NCBI RefSeq assembly: GCF_014649495.1
Contig: NZ_BMTD01000003.1
Coordinates: 496,001 to 560,000 of the forward strand
DNA length: 64,000 nucleotides
Direction of reading: 5' to 3'
DNA from: Streptomyces filipinensis
GTDB lineage: Bacteria; Actinomycetota; Actinomycetes; Streptomycetales; Streptomycetaceae
Each line of letters begins with the position of its first letter. The first letter of the stretch is position 1. The notes beneath the pieces were generated by a model. The model saw only the letters and a list, made by a program, of their open reading frames with translations, did not search any database and was not told the origin of the DNA. Both the position numbers and the translations under genes were made by a program. Positions 24,743 to 36,000 of this stretch are shown in pieces.

Positions 24743-26542
24743 ATGACGGTCCTGCCTGACGACGGGCTCTCACTGGCCGCCGAGTTCCCTGACGCGACAC
24801 ACGAGCAGTGGCAACACCTGGTGGAGGGTGTGCTGCGCAAGTCGGGCAAGGAAGTCTCGGGCGCGGCAGCTGAGGACGCTCTGTCCACGACGCTGGAGGA
24901 CGGGCTGCGTACCCGGCCCCTCTACACCCCGCGCGACGACGCGCCCGACCCCGGCCTGCCCGGCTTCGCCCCGTACGTGCGTGGCAGCCGCCCGGAGGGC
25001 AACACCGCGGGCGGCTGGGACGTACGGCAGCGGCACACCGCCCTCACCGAGGGCGCCCCCCTGGCCGACCTGGAGAACGGCGGCACCTCGCTGTGGCTCG
25101 TGCTGGGCGAGGGCGGCATCCCGGTCGACGGGCTGGGCCGGGCGCTGGAGGGCGTGTACCTCGACCTGGCCCCGGTCGTCCTGGACGCGGGCCGGGACAC
25201 CGAGCGGGCCGCCGAGGCGCTGCTGCGGCTGTACGCGGACAACGGCGTCGACGCCGGGGCCGTACGCGGCAATCTGGGCGGCGACCCGCTGGGCTACGAG
25301 GCCCGCACCGGCACCCGGCTGGACCTCGCCCCGTACACCGCCCTCGCCGCGCGGTGCGCCGGACAGTACCCGGGCCTGCGCGCGCTGACCGTGGACGCGC
25401 TGCCGTACCACGAGGCGGGCGGCTCGGCCGCGCAGGAGCTGGGCGCCTCGCTCGCCACCGGGGTGGCCTATCTGCGGGAGCTCACCGAGGCGGGGCTGGA
25501 CGTCGAGCAGGCCGCGGGGCAGCTGGAGTTCCGTTACGCGGCCACCGCCGACCAGTTCCTCACCATCGCCAAGCTGCGTGCCGCGCGCCGGCTGTGGGCC
25601 CGGGTCGCCGAGGTCTGCGGCGCCCCCGGCGCCCAGGTGCAGCACGCGGTGACCTCGCCGGTGATGATGGCCCGCCGCGACCCGTGGGTGAACATGCTCC
25701 GCACGACGGTCGCGACACTGGCCGCCGGGGTCGGCGGCGCCGACTCCGTGACCGTGCTGCCCTTCGACCACGCGCTCGGCCTGCCCGACGCGTTCTCCCG
25801 CCGGATCGCCCGCAACACCTCCACGATCCTCATCGAGGAGTCCCACCTGGCCCGGGTCATCGACCCGGCGGGCGGCTCCTGGTACGTGGAGCGGCTGACC
25901 GACGAACTCGCCCGGGCGGCCTGGGAGTACTTCCGGTCGATCGAGCGCGACGGCGGCCAGGCGGCGGTGCTGCGCTCCGGGCGGCTGCGCACCGATCTCG
26001 CGACGACCTGGGCCGAGCGCTCCAAGAAGCTCGCCCGTCGGCGCGAACCCGTCACCGGTGTCAGCGAGTTCCCGCTCCTCGCCGAGAAGCCGGTAGAGCG
26101 CGAGCCCGCGCCCGAGCCGCCGTCCGGCGGGCTGCCGCGCGTGCGCCGCGACGAGGCGTACGAGGAGCTGCGCGCCCGCTCCGACGCCCACCTGGCCGCG
26201 ACCGGCGCCCGCCCGCGCGTCTTCCTCGCGACGATCGGCTCGGCCGCCGCGTACACCGCGCGCGCGACGTTCGCCGCCAACCTCTTCCAGGCGGGTGGCA
26301 TCGAGCCGGTCACCGAGGGCCGCTTCGAGGACAGCGGCGCCACCGAGGCCGTGCTGTGCTCCAGCGACGCCCTCTACGCCGAACAGGGCGCGCAGGTGGC
26401 CGAGTCGCTGCGCGCGGCCGGCGCCCGGCATCTGTTCCTGGCGGGCCGCGGCGAGCACGCCGGCATCGACTCGTACGTCTTCGCGGGCTGCGACGCCGTC
26501 GCCGTGCTGTCCGCGACCCTCGACCGCATGGGAGTGTCCTGA
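24743..26542 (+). CDS. mutA: methylmalonyl-CoA mutase small subunit
   Basis: A 599-residue, non-catalytic beta subunit of the heterodimeric B12 enzyme interconverting succinyl-CoA and methylmalonyl-CoA. The TIM-barrel half includes [12 protein letters not shown] near residue 55, [25 protein letters not shown] near 230 and the sequence [27 protein letters not shown] near 355; the C-terminal region is a degenerate cobalamin domain lacking the DxHxxG histidine. Its TGA shares bases with the mutB ATG (TGATG), so the subunits are coupled. Confidence 0.92.
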   Translation: MTVLPDDGLSLAAEFPDATHEQWQHLVEGVLRKSGKEVSGAAAEDALSTTLEDGLRTRPLYTPRDDAPDPGLPGFAPYVRGSRPEGNTAGGWDVRQRHTALTEGAPLADLENGGTSLWLVLGEGGIPVDGLGRALEGVYLDLAPVVLDAGRDTERAAEALLRLYADNGVDAGAVRGNLGGDPLGYEARTGTRLDLAPYTALAARCAGQYPGLRALTVDALPYHEAGGSAAQELGASLATGVAYLRELTEAGLDVEQAAGQLEFRYAATADQFLTIAKLRAARRLWARVAEVCGAPGAQVQHAVTSPVMMARRDPWVNMLRTTVATLAAGVGGADSVTVLPFDHALGLPDAFSRRIARNTSTILIEESHLARVIDPAGGSWYVERLTDELARAAWEYFRSIERDGGQAAVLRSGRLRTDLATTWAERSKKLARRREPVTGVSEFPLLAEKPVEREPAPEPPSGGLPRVRRDEAYEELRARSDAHLAATGARPRVFLATIGSAAAYTARATFAANLFQAGGIEPVTEGRFEDSGATEAVLCSSDALYAEQGAQVAESLRAAGARHLFLAGRGEHAGIDSYVFAGCDAVAVLSATLDRMGVS

Positions 26543-28716
26543 TGGGAATCCCCGACTTCTCCGGCATCGAGCTGGGGACGCCGGCCGCCGACGGCAGTGC
26601 CGATCAGTGGCGTGCGGCCGTCGAGCGGGCGACCGGAAGCGCGGAGCCGCTGTGGGAGACCCCGGAGGGCATCGGGGTCAAGCCGCTGTACACCGGCCGT
26701 GACCTGGAGGGCCTGGACTTCCTGGGCACCTACCCGGGCATGACGCCGTATCTGCGCGGCCCCTACCCGACGATGTACGTCAACCAGCCCTGGACCATCC
26801 GCCAGTACGCGGGCTTCTCCACCGCCGAGGAGTCCAACGCCTTCTACCGGCGCAACCTGGCGGCGGGACAGAAGGGCCTGTCGGTCGCCTTCGACCTGCC
26901 CACCCACCGGGGTTACGACAGCGACCACCCCCGGGTGACCGGTGACGTCGGCATGGCGGGCGTGGCGATCGACTCGATCTACGACATGCGGCAGCTGTTC
27001 GACGGGATCCCGCTGGACAGGATGACCGTGTCGATGACGATGAACGGTGCCGTGCTGCCGGTGCTGGCGCTGTACATCGTGGCGGCGGAGGAGCAGGGCG
27101 TACCGCCCGAGAAGCTGGCCGGGACCATTCAGAACGACATTCTGAAGGAGTTCATGGTCCGCAACACCTACATCTATCCGCCGAAGCCGTCGATGCGGAT
27201 CATCTCGGACATCTTCGCGTACACCTCGCAGAAGATGCCCCGCTACAACTCCATCTCCATCTCCGGCTACCACATCCAGGAGGCGGGTGCGACGGCCGAC
27301 CTGGAGCTGGCGTACACGCTCGCGGACGGCGTGGAGTACATCCGGGCGGGCCGGGAGGCGGGCCTGGACGTGGACGCGTTCGCGCCCCGGCTGTCGTTCT
27401 TCTGGGCGATCGGCATGAACTTCTTCATGGAGGTCGCGAAGCTCAGGGCGGCCCGGCTGCTGTGGGCCAAGCTGGTCGCCCAGTTCGAGCCGAAGAACAG
27501 CAAGTCCCTGTCCCTGCGCACCCATTCGCAGACCTCGGGCTGGTCGCTGACCGCGCAGGACGTGTTCAACAACGTCACGCGTACGGCCGTGGAGGCGATG
27601 GCGGCGACCCAGGGCCACACCCAGTCGCTGCACACCAACGCCCTCGACGAGGCCCTGGCCCTGCCGACCGACTTCTCGGCGCGCATCGCGCGCAACACCC
27701 AGCTGCTCATCCAGCAGGAGTCGGGCACCACCCGGGTCATCGACCCGTGGGGCGGCAGCGCGTACGTGGAGCGGCTGACGTACGACCTCGCCCGCAAGGC
27801 CTGGGCGCACATCCAGGAGGTCGAGCAGGCGGGCGGCATGGCGCAGGCCATCGACGCCGGCATCCCGAAGCTGCGCGTGGAGGAGGCGGCGGCGCGGACG
27901 CAGGCCCGGATCGACTCCGGCCGGCAGCCGGTGATCGGCGTGAACAAGTACCGCGTCGAGAACGACGAGCAGATCGAGGTCCTGAAGGTCGACAACTCGT
28001 CCGTGCGCGCCCAGCAGATCGAGAAGCTGCGGCGGCTGCGCGCGGAGCGGGACGAGCAGGTGTGCCAGGACGCCCTGGACGCGCTCACGCGGGCGGCCGA
28101 CGGCACGGAGAACCTGCTGGAGCTGGCCGTGCGCGCGGCCCGCGCCAAGGCGACCGTCGGCGAGATCTCCGACGCCCTGGAGAAGGTGTACGGCCGGCAC
28201 GCGAGCCAGATCCGTACGATCTCCGGCGTGTACCGCAACGAAACAGGCCAGTCCCCGTCCGTGGACCGCACCCGTGCCCTGGTGGACGCCTTCGAGGAGG
28301 CCGAGGGGCGCCGGCCGCGCATCCTGGTCGCCAAGATGGGCCAGGACGGCCACGACCGCGGCCAGAAGGTGATCGCCACCGGCTTCGCCGACCTCGGCTT
28401 CGACGTCGACGTCGGCCCGCTGTTCCAGACGCCGGAGGAGGTCGCCCGGCAGGCGGTCGAGGCGGACGTGCACGTGGTCGGCGTGTCCTCGCTGGCGGCC
28501 GGGCACCTGACGCTCGTACCGGCGCTGCGCGAGAAGCTCGCCGAGGAGGGCCGCGAGGACATCATGATCGTGGTCGGTGGGGTGATCCCGCCGCAGGACG
28601 TGCCGACGCTGCGGGAGATGGGCGCGGCGGAGGTGTTCCTGCCGGGCACGGTCATCCCGGACGCGGCCTACGACCTGGTGAAGCGGCTGTCGGCCGACCT
28701 CGGCCACGAGCTGTAG
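26542..28716 (+). CDS. mutB: methylmalonyl-CoA mutase large (catalytic) subunit
   Basis: A 724-residue catalytic alpha subunit. Substrate barrel motifs include [31 protein letters not shown] near residue 75, [29 protein letters not shown] near 118 and [15 protein letters not shown] near 330. The C-terminal B12 domain has the base-off/His-on motif DGHDRG in [20 protein letters not shown] near residue 605. The start ATG overlaps the mutA stop. It supplies methylmalonyl-CoA for polyketides or degrades odd-chain and branched substrates. Confidence 0.95.
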   Translation: MGIPDFSGIELGTPAADGSADQWRAAVERATGSAEPLWETPEGIGVKPLYTGRDLEGLDFLGTYPGMTPYLRGPYPTMYVNQPWTIRQYAGFSTAEESNAFYRRNLAAGQKGLSVAFDLPTHRGYDSDHPRVTGDVGMAGVAIDSIYDMRQLFDGIPLDRMTVSMTMNGAVLPVLALYIVAAEEQGVPPEKLAGTIQNDILKEFMVRNTYIYPPKPSMRIISDIFAYTSQKMPRYNSISISGYHIQEAGATADLELAYTLADGVEYIRAGREAGLDVDAFAPRLSFFWAIGMNFFMEVAKLRAARLLWAKLVAQFEPKNSKSLSLRTHSQTSGWSLTAQDVFNNVTRTAVEAMAATQGHTQSLHTNALDEALALPTDFSARIARNTQLLIQQESGTTRVIDPWGGSAYVERLTYDLARKAWAHIQEVEQAGGMAQAIDAGIPKLRVEEAAARTQARIDSGRQPVIGVNKYRVENDEQIEVLKVDNSSVRAQQIEKLRRLRAERDEQVCQDALDALTRAADGTENLLELAVRAARAKATVGEISDALEKVYGRHASQIRTISGVYRNETGQSPSVDRTRALVDAFEEAEGRRPRILVAKMGQDGHDRGQKVIATGFADLGFDVDVGPLFQTPEEVARQAVEADVHVVGVSSLAAGHLTLVPALREKLAEEGREDIMIVVGGVIPPQDVPTLREMGAAEVFLPGTVIPDAAYDLVKRLSADLGHEL

Positions 28717-28723
28717 AGCCGCG

Positions 28724-29728
28724 ATGGCTGCGATCGATCTCGACACCTATGTGAAGGGTGTGCTCGACGGGAAGCGGGCCCTGGTGGCCCGTGCCATCAC
28801 GCTCGTCGAGTCCACCCGGCCGCAGCACCGGGCGCTGGCGCAGGAGTTGCTCACCGAGCTGCTGCCGCACAGCGGCCGGGCGCGGCGGATCGGCGTGAGC
28901 GGGGTGCCAGGGGTGGGCAAGTCGACGTTCATCGACGCGTTCGGCACCCTGCTGACCTCGCTGGGCCACCGGGTCGCGGTCCTCGCCGTGGACCCGTCCT
29001 CGACCCGCACCGGCGGCTCGATCCTCGGCGACAAGACCCGCATGGAACGCCTGGCGGTCGACCCGGCGGCCTTCGTCCGGCCCTCCCCCAGCGCGGGCAC
29101 GCTGGGCGGGGTCGCGAAGGCCACCCGGGAGTCCATGGTGGTGATGGAGGCGGCAGGCTACGACGTGATCCTCGTCGAGACCGTCGGCGTGGGCCAGTCG
29201 GAGACCGCGGTCGCCGACATGGTGGACTCCTTCCTGCTGCTGACACTGGCCCGCACCGGCGACCAGCTGCAGGGCATCAAGAAGGGCGTCCTGGAGCTGG
29301 CCGACGTGATCGCCGTCAACAAGGCGGACGGTCCGCACGAACGGGACGCGCGGGCGGCGGCACGGGAACTGGCGGGCGCGCTGCGGCTGATGCACGGCAA
29401 GGACACGTTCTGGACGCCGCCGGTGCTGCACTGCAGCGCCCGCGAGTCGACCGGCCTGGACACGGTCTGGGAGCGGCTGGAGCGGCACCGTACGCTGCTC
29501 GACTCCACCGGGCGGCTGGCGGCCAAGCGACGCGACCAGCAGGTCGGCTGGACGTGGGCAATGGTCCGTGACGAACTGCTCGGCCGGCTGCACGCCGACC
29601 CGGCGGTGCGCGAGGCCGCGCCCGGCCTCGAACGGCTGGTCCGGGAGGGCCGGTTGACCGCGACACGGGCCGCGGAACGCATCCTGGAGGCGTTCGAGGA
29701 CCGTACGACTCCCCCGGCGGGAACCTGA
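28724..29728 (+). CDS. meaB: methylmalonyl-CoA mutase-associated GTPase MeaB
   Basis: A 334-residue G3E GTPase that protects and reloads the mutase with cobalamin. Walker [10 protein letters not shown] is near residue 61, the SRP-like segment [23 protein letters not shown] near 88, switch ETVGVGQSE near 148 and the base-recognition NKAD near 199. It begins 7 bp after mutB and completes the operon. Confidence 0.93.
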   Translation: MAAIDLDTYVKGVLDGKRALVARAITLVESTRPQHRALAQELLTELLPHSGRARRIGVSGVPGVGKSTFIDAFGTLLTSLGHRVAVLAVDPSSTRTGGSILGDKTRMERLAVDPAAFVRPSPSAGTLGGVAKATRESMVVMEAAGYDVILVETVGVGQSETAVADMVDSFLLLTLARTGDQLQGIKKGVLELADVIAVNKADGPHERDARAAARELAGALRLMHGKDTFWTPPVLHCSARESTGLDTVWERLERHRTLLDSTGRLAAKRRDQQVGWTWAMVRDELLGRLHADPAVREAAPGLERLVREGRLTATRAAERILEAFEDRTTPPAGT

Positions 29729-29772
29729 AGCGCCGGGTTTGAGCCAAAGGCGGGGCATCGGGCGGGCCGGGG

Positions 29773-29802
29773 TTGGTCTGAGCGGCGGACGGTCGGTTAG
29801 CT
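29773..29802 (+). promoter_or_regulatory. promoter of the ImmA/IrrE gene
   Basis: TTGGTC (29773-29778) and TTAGCT (29797-29802), 18 bp apart, form a sigma70-like promoter after the meaB operon, separating the downstream pair from it. Transcription would start near 29810, giving a leader of about 85 nt. Confidence 0.5.
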
Positions 29803-29847
29803 TGGACCGCCGAGGAGATCCGCGCGCGTCCGGGCCACGAGCGCGAC

Positions 29848-29893
29848 GTGACTGTCACGAACTGTCTTCATCGGGAGGAGGTCAAGACAGTAA
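29848..29893 (+). promoter_or_regulatory. leader with palindrome and hairpin presenting the Shine-Dalgarno
   Basis: The palindrome GTGAC-T-GTCAC (29848-29858) is followed by an 8-bp perfect hairpin, ACTGTCTT (29861-29868) and AAGACAGT (29884-29891), whose 15-nt loop contains GGGAGGAGG. The GTG start at 29894 begins two bases after the stem. The hairpin brings the otherwise distant ribosome binding site close to the start codon; it could also be a control point. Confidence 0.5.
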
Positions 29894-30415
29894 GTGAGGA
29901 CGACGGGTGAGTACGTCGCGTTGCAGCGCAGGTGCATGGCGATCCTGCGGGATCTCGGTGTGCCGCGTTCCCTGCCCTTCGAGGCGATCCGCGCGCGGGT
30001 GGAGGAGCTGAGGGGCCGCCCGCTCGTCCTGCAGGAACTGCCCGAGCATGTCGCGGAGATCGGGGTCTGCGGGCTGTGGATGGCCACCGACAAGGCCGAC
30101 TACGTCTTCTACGAAGCCCGGACCGCGCCCCTGCACCGCGAGCACATCATCCTCCACGAGATCGGCCATGTGCTCTGCGATCACCACCGGGGCGTCACCG
30201 ACCGAGCCGACGACCTGGCCGGTCCGCTGGTCGGCGATCTCCAGCCGCATGTCGTCAAGCGGCTCATGGCCCGGACCAGTTACACGACCAGCGAGGAACA
30301 AGAAGCCGAGATGATCGCCAGCCTGATACAGAGCGCCGGGAAACCAGGTCGCCCGGCCGGGCCCCTGGGCCGCCTCGGTGCCTTCCTGGGAGTGACGGCC
30401 GTTGACCGCGACTGA
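29894..30415 (+). CDS. ImmA/IrrE-type metallopeptidase domain protein
   Basis: A 173-residue protein whose centre holds the zinc peptidase motif HEIGH (in HIILHEIGHVLCDHH, near residue 94), with a following acidic EEQEAEMIASL that can supply the third ligand. The family cleaves or regulates repressors and partners with toxins. In many actinobacteria this type sits beside an Xre-type regulator and a MAB_1171c-type membrane protein; here the membrane protein follows with a 14-bp overlap, but no Xre gene is adjacent. The GTG start is supported by the leader hairpin that positions the ribosome binding site. Confidence 0.75.
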   Translation: MRTTGEYVALQRRCMAILRDLGVPRSLPFEAIRARVEELRGRPLVLQELPEHVAEIGVCGLWMATDKADYVFYEARTAPLHREHIILHEIGHVLCDHHRGVTDRADDLAGPLVGDLQPHVVKRLMARTSYTTSEEQEAEMIASLIQSAGKPGRPAGPLGRLGAFLGVTAVDRD

Positions 30416-31562
30416 GCTGGCGAACCAGGTCGGGGTCTGCAGCGTCGTCACCCTGTGGATCGCCCTGGTCTGGCGGGCGGGGTCCGCGCTGCGTCTGCCG
30501 AACCAGCGGGGACTGTGGCTCACGGTGTTCGCCGCGACCATCGCCATCACCCTCTTCCAGCCGAAGGTGCTGGCCTGGCTCGCGCACGCCGGCGTCGGCA
30601 CGCAGACGGTCTCGCTGACCCGGAACCTGATCGGTGTGCTGAGCGCGGGACTGGTACTCCTGTTCATCGTCGACTCCACCCGGGCCCGGCACCAGCGCCT
30701 CACCGTGATCGCGGGGCTGGTGACGGCGCTGGGCTCGCTGCTCGCCCTGAACCTGCTCGGTGACGCCCGGACGACCGCCCCGGCCTCGCCCCAGGGGCCG
30801 GCCACCGCCTCGTCCCTGTACTGGTTGATCCTCGTCGTCGCCCATCTGGCCGGCGACGCCGCCGCGGTCGTCGTCTGCTGGCCGTACAGCCTGCGGACGG
30901 CCGACCGGGACCTCGTGTGGTCGCTCCGGCTGTTCGCGATGGGCAGCGTCCTGGCCCTGGTCTTCTGGGCCGGCTACCTCTACCACCTCTACGTGCCCGA
31001 CCAGGACCTGATGCCCTGGCTGTCCGTGGTCATCAGCGTGCACGGCCTGTTCCGCGCGGCCTCGCTGCTGGCGCCGACCGCGACCGCCCTCGCCCGGTCC
31101 ATGACGGCGCTGCGGACCGTCTGGCGACTGTGGCCACTGTGGCGCGATCTCGTGGCCGCGGTCCCCCAGGTGGCCCTCGCCGACCCGCAGCGGACCCGGC
31201 TGCAGGCGGTGCTGCGGCCACGCTCCTCGTGGGCGCTGCAGGCGCACCGGCAGATCATCGAGACGTACGACGCGCTGCTGGAACTGCAGCAGTACGTCCG
31301 GCCGGAGGCCTACGAGACGGCACACCGGCAGGCCAGGCGTACGGGGATGCGGGGCGATCACCTTGCCGCCGCGGCGCTCGCCGGGGCGCTGGGCGAGGCC
31401 CGGCGGGCCAAGCTCAGCGGGGCGGCGCCGTCCGACCCGTGCCCGCTGCCCGGTGTGGAACGCGGCAGCCAGGCCACGCTCCTGGCCATCGCCGGGATGT
31501 GGCCCTCCCCCACCGGCCCGCTGCCCGCCGCGCCCGGCCCGCTCCGCCCCCGGCGCCCCTGA
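30402..31562 (+). CDS. MAB_1171c-type membrane protein
   Basis: A 386-residue protein with seven or so hydrophobic helices in residues 10-240 (LANQVGVCSVVTLWIALVWR, then FAATIAITLFQPKVL and so on) and a cytoplasmic C-terminal half with a LWPLWRDLVAAVPQVAL and RRxxEI-like RQIIETYDALLELQQY segment. This arrangement matches the MAB_1171c family of putative transporters, usually paired with ImmA/IrrE proteins. The start is TTG at 30402, with GGGAGTGA six bases upstream. Substrate and role are unknown. Confidence 0.7.
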   Translation: MTATELANQVGVCSVVTLWIALVWRAGSALRLPNQRGLWLTVFAATIAITLFQPKVLAWLAHAGVGTQTVSLTRNLIGVLSAGLVLLFIVDSTRARHQRLTVIAGLVTALGSLLALNLLGDARTTAPASPQGPATASSLYWLILVVAHLAGDAAAVVVCWPYSLRTADRDLVWSLRLFAMGSVLALVFWAGYLYHLYVPDQDLMPWLSVVISVHGLFRAASLLAPTATALARSMTALRTVWRLWPLWRDLVAAVPQVALADPQRTRLQAVLRPRSSWALQAHRQIIETYDALLELQQYVRPEAYETAHRQARRTGMRGDHLAAAALAGALGEARRAKLSGAAPSDPCPLPGVERGSQATLLAIAGMWPSPTGPLPAAPGPLRPRRP

Positions 31563-31605
31563 CGGGCACAGGCACCGGAAAGGCGGGCCGGTTCCGTGGC
31601 GGGTG

Positions 31606-32424
31606 TCAGGCTCCGGTGCCGCGCGGCGTGACGTCGAAGTCGAACGCGACGGTGCCGGGGTCGATGACCGTGGCCCCGCCGTCCACGGTGAGCACCGCGC
31701 CGTTGACGAAGGACGCCGCCGGAGAGAGCAGCCAGCTGATCGCCTCGGCGACCTCACGCGGTTCGCCCGGCCGGCCCATGGGCAGCAGCCTGGTCGCCTG
31801 CTCGTAGGCGGACTCCGCCCCGCCGTCCCCCAGCCCCGCCTCCTGGGCGAAACGTGCCATGCGCCGGTCGGCCATCTCGGTCCTGATCCAGCTGGGGCAC
31901 ACCACGTTGGCGCGCACCCCCTGCCGCCCGTAGTCGACGGCGACGGAACGGCACAGCTGCAGCAGGGCGGCCTTCGAGGTGGCGTACGGGGCGTTGCTCG
32001 GGCCGTTGCGCAGCGCGGAGACCGACGCGACGCCGACGACCGCGCCGCGCGCCCGCGCCAGGTGCGGCATCGCCGCGCGCAGAAGGAGCATGGGACCGGT
32101 GACGTTGGTGCGCATGACCTCGTCCCAGTCCTCCAGCGACATGTCCCCGGCGGTTCCGCCGCGTCCGATGCCCGCGTTGAGCACCAGCCCGTCGACGCGC
32201 CCGTAGGCGTCGAGGGCCGCGCCCACCAGAGCGTCGACGGCGGCCGCGTCGCCCGCGTCGGACGGACACGCCAGTGCCCCGGTCTCCTTCTCGAGCCGCC
32301 GCAGCGGTTCGACCCGCCGCCCGGAGGCGACCACGTGGTGTCCGCCCTCGCACAGCAGCCGTGCGGTGGCTTCGCCGATGCCCGAGCCCGCGCCGGTCAC
32401 GATGACAACTCGCTTGTCCGTCAC
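31606..32424 (-). CDS. short-chain dehydrogenase/reductase
   Basis: A 272-residue classical SDR. The NAD(P)-binding motif TGAGSGIG is at residues 10-17, NAGIG near residue 90, catalytic Ser in VASVSAL near 137 and YATSK near 150. The C-terminal segment WLLSPAASFVNGAVLTVDGG is typical. The start is a GTG at 32422-32424. There are no same-strand neighbours, so the substrate is open. Confidence 0.85.
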   Translation of the reverse strand: MTDKRVVIVTGAGSGIGEATARLLCEGGHHVVASGRRVEPLRRLEKETGALACPSDAGDAAAVDALVGAALDAYGRVDGLVLNAGIGRGGTAGDMSLEDWDEVMRTNVTGPMLLLRAAMPHLARARGAVVGVASVSALRNGPSNAPYATSKAALLQLCRSVAVDYGRQGVRANVVCPSWIRTEMADRRMARFAQEAGLGDGGAESAYEQATRLLPMGRPGEPREVAEAISWLLSPAASFVNGAVLTVDGGATVIDPGTVAFDFDVTPRGTGA

Positions 32425-32636
32425 TGTCCTTCGATCCTCTGTCCGAGATCACAAAACGGCTTCGATCGTAGACGGGGGCACCGGCCTGGGGATTCGTCAC
32501 CGACGAAGTTGAGACACCCCCCCCCGCCGTCGTCCGGGAGAGCTGAGGGGACGGATCGCCCCAATCTCCTCCCGGCAGGCGCTGTCGTGGCTAAGCTCAC
32601 GAGAACTGATGCACAGTCACGGGACGGGGGCCGGGG

Positions 32637-33008
32637 ATGAGGTTCCGAATTCTGGCGGACGGCGACGAGGAGTCACTCGTAGATCTCCAGTCATGGCTGG
32701 CGGCTGACCCCGGCGCGGCCCGGCTGGAGGTCGCCACGGTCACAGGCCGCGGACCCACGATGGGCGTTCTCGAAGCACTGGACGTCATCCTGGGCAACGC
32801 GGTGGACGTGGCGAACTTCACTCTGGCGTACGTTGCCTGGCGATCGGTCAAGCGCGACGAGCGACCCGGGCCGGCCGGTGACGAAACGGGTGTGCACCGC
32901 CTGGTGCACGGGAACAGCACGGTGAGCATCGGCCACCTCGGCGCCGACGAACTGGCGGACCTGCTGCGCCGCCTGAACGACACCGACACCGCGGGAGCGG
33001 ACGAGTGA
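32637..33008 (+). CDS. effector-associated constant component EACC1-like protein
   Basis: A 123-residue protein. Its pattern of a short beta strand (MRFRILADGDEESLVDLQSW), a TGRGPTMGVLEALDVILGNAV helix, a VANFTLAYVAWRSV segment and a C-terminal helix after LGADELADLLRRL agrees with the EACC1 component described in computational surveys of NTP-dependent conflict systems, where it sits next to a peptidase effector. Its TGA overlaps the GTG start of the caspase/HSP90 protein (GTGA). It may be the sensor or adaptor that links a trigger to the effector. The identification is by pattern memory and gene context. Confidence 0.7.
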   Translation: MRFRILADGDEESLVDLQSWLAADPGAARLEVATVTGRGPTMGVLEALDVILGNAVDVANFTLAYVAWRSVKRDERPGPAGDETGVHRLVHGNSTVSIGHLGADELADLLRRLNDTDTAGADE

Positions 33009-36000
33009 CGTCGGACGCCGGCCGGTCGCGGGCCGTCGTCTTCGGCGTCCACGACTTCCGTGAACTGCCCGGGCTGGACGGTGTGCGGCACAACGTTCCC
33101 GCTCTGCGGGAGCTACTCACCAGCGACGACGTCGGTGGGCTGGCGGAACGGGACTGCACCGTCGTACCCCCCGACGGGACGCAGCAGCAGATGCTGGACG
33201 CCCTGCACGAGGCCACGCACGAGGCAACCGATCTGCTGCTGGTCTACTACGCGGGACACGGTCACTTCGGTGGCCGCGACCGCTCGTTCCTCCTCGCCAC
33301 CAGGAACTCCAGCGGACAGCGCCCCTACCACTCCGTCAAGTACAGCGACATCCGCGACCTCGTCTCGGGCTCCGCCGCACAGCGCAAAGTAGTCATCATC
33401 GACTGCTGCTTCAGCGGCCGGGCGCTGTCCATGTCGGACGAGCAGACCCCGACGCAGCTGGACACGGAGATCACCGGGGCCTGCGTCCTGACCTCGGCCG
33501 CCGGGACCGAGCGCTCGCTCTGCCTGCCGGACGGAAGCGTCTTCAGCATGGAGTTGACCAGACTGTTGCGCGAGGGTCTCAGCGGCGAGCTGACCGGCGG
33601 GCGCCGGGGTGAACATCTCCCCGACCTCACCATGACCGATGTCTTCAACGCCCTGCACACCAGGCTGCACGGCAGGACGATCGACGGCCTCCGGGTTCCC
33701 CAGCCCAGGATGAGCACCCGCGACCTCGGCCACCAGATCGTGCTCGCCCGGAACCGGGCGTACACGGGCCCGCCGGAAGGGGATCCGCAGTCCGGGGCGG
33801 CGGCACTGCCGGAAGAGCACGCCTGGGTGGCGGCGACGCGCGACCACCCGCTGTGGAACTACGCCGCCGACGAACGCGGTCTGTCCCTGCTGCGCGACAC
33901 CGCCATCGCACTCGTCGCCCGGGCCGCCACCGCGACGACACGGGCCGGGGCGGGGCTCAACGGTGATCCGTGGCACTCCCTGTCCTTCACCGACAGGGTG
34001 GCCGAGTGGACCGACAGCCTCCTGCTCGACAGCAGCCTGCGTCCGGAGGATCTGGAGCTGTCCGCCGCCGAGGTCTTCCTCCTCGTCACGCACCCCTACC
34101 TGCACGCCGCGTTCTGGAGGCAGAACGCGAGCCGCTACAGCTCGATCGGGCCGACGGAGCTGGCCGAGGCCCAGAGCACCGCACCGGCCCGGCGGAGTTA
34201 CGAGATCTTCCTGCGGAACCAACCCCGGCTGGTACGACGTGCGCTGCGGAACAACGACCGCCGGGCCTCCGAGGCCATCGGGTGGTGGCTCTTTCACCGC
34301 TGGCTCGTCCTGGAACCGAGACTCTACGACCCCGCCGCCGCGGAAACCCTGCTCGACCGTCTTGCCGTGCCCCTGGCGGAAAGCTCCCCCCGGGAGAGGA
34401 GGCTCGTCGAGGATGTCCTCGATCCCCCGCTGATATCCCGGCTGCTGCGCGCGCCCCAGCTCTCCGGACTGGCCGAGCGGGCCGATGCGCTGCCCCGCAG
34501 TGTGGGAGTGGCGGAGACCGCCCAGCGGGTCAGGGCGGACCAGCTCGCAGAACTGCTGCGTGTCGCCCACCTCTTCGCGATCGACCCGATCGCCCTGCCG
34601 GAGGTGCTGGTGGATCACATAGGCATCGGGTACGCCGTCGATCTCCCGGATCTTCACGGCACACTCGACCGGCTCAGATGGGGGGCGAACGGGCGGACCC
34701 GGGTCCTGAGAGCGACGTGCCACCATCTCGCCCTCGACCTCGGCCTGCGCCAGCACGCCGCCGCACTCGACACGCTGTTGGCTCGGATCGACATCAGCAG
34801 CGGCGACGGAGAACGGCCGGCTCTGCTGCGCAACCTCCCCCTGCACGTCACCGCCGAGCAGGTGACCCCGGCGGTCGACGTGAGCGGTCGCAGGGCCTAC
34901 GAGTCGACCGAACTGCGGTTCCGGCTGGCGGACGACCGCATCCAGGAACTGCTCATGGGCGAGCAGCTCTACGGAGACCCCGCGCTCGCCATCCGGGAGC
35001 TGTACCAGAACGCACTCGACGCCTGCCGATACCGCGAAGCACGGACCACGTACCTGAGCCTCACCCGCGGCCAGCGAATGCCGTACCAGGGCACGATCAC
35101 CTTCAGCCAGGGTGTCGACGCAAAGGGCCCGTATCTGGAGTGCCGTGACAACGGCATCGGCATGGGGGAGGTGGAGCTCCGGGACGTCTTCTCACATGCG
35201 GGCATGAGCTTCGCGGACATGCCGGAGTACATCGAGGAGAAGGCCCGCTGGGACGAGTGCGGCATCGCCATGCACCCCAACAGCCAGTTCGGCGTCGGGG
35301 TGCTCAGCTACTTCATGCTGGCGGACGACATCACCGTCACCACCTGCCGTCTCACCCCGGACGGCTTGCCGGGCGAGCATCTGCGCATCGAGATCGCCGG
35401 TCCCGGTTCCCTGTTCCGCATCCAGCGCCTGGAACGCTGTCCCGACGCCTACACCAGCGTTCGCCTCCGGCTTCGGTCGTCCGACCTCACCTCCTGCGTC
35501 GACGTACTGCGCCGCATCCTGTGGATCTCCGAATTCGACGTCACGGCGAGTGACGACCGGGGGGAGTGCCAGATGTGGGATGCGGACGTCCTCGGCCGCA
35601 GTGCGCCGCTGGGCGCCCCCGATCCCCACGACACGGACGCCGTTCGCGACCAGGATGCCGTCACGGTGGCGACTTCGACTCCCGCGGTGTGGTGGTGCAG
35701 CACCAACGGCGCGGTGCTGGCCGACGGCCTGTGGGCCGGGGAGCACCGGTTCGGGGCCGTGGTGAATCTGTCCGGCAAGCAGACACCCACCCTGACAGTG
35801 GACCGGCGGCGGATCATCGATCCGGACACCGCTGAGATCGAACGGCTGCTGCGCCACGAGATCCCCAGCCTGCTCGACGCCAAGGACGCCGTCCTCCGGC
35901 ACGACTGGCTGCAGCGCGTCCTCGAAGAGAGTCCGGGGCTCGCCGACGAGATCTTCGCCGAGGCGGTGCGCGTCGGCTTCACACCGTGGCGGATCGCGGG

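Noticed and set aside
29848..29858. GTGACTGTCAC palindrome considered as a BldD box.
   Set aside because: It does not match the BldD consensus spacing and bases; kept only as part of the leader description.
32517..32525. Run of nine C residues upstream of the EACC1 gene.
   Set aside because: A single homopolymer in GC-rich intergenic DNA; no phase-variable reading frame depends on it.
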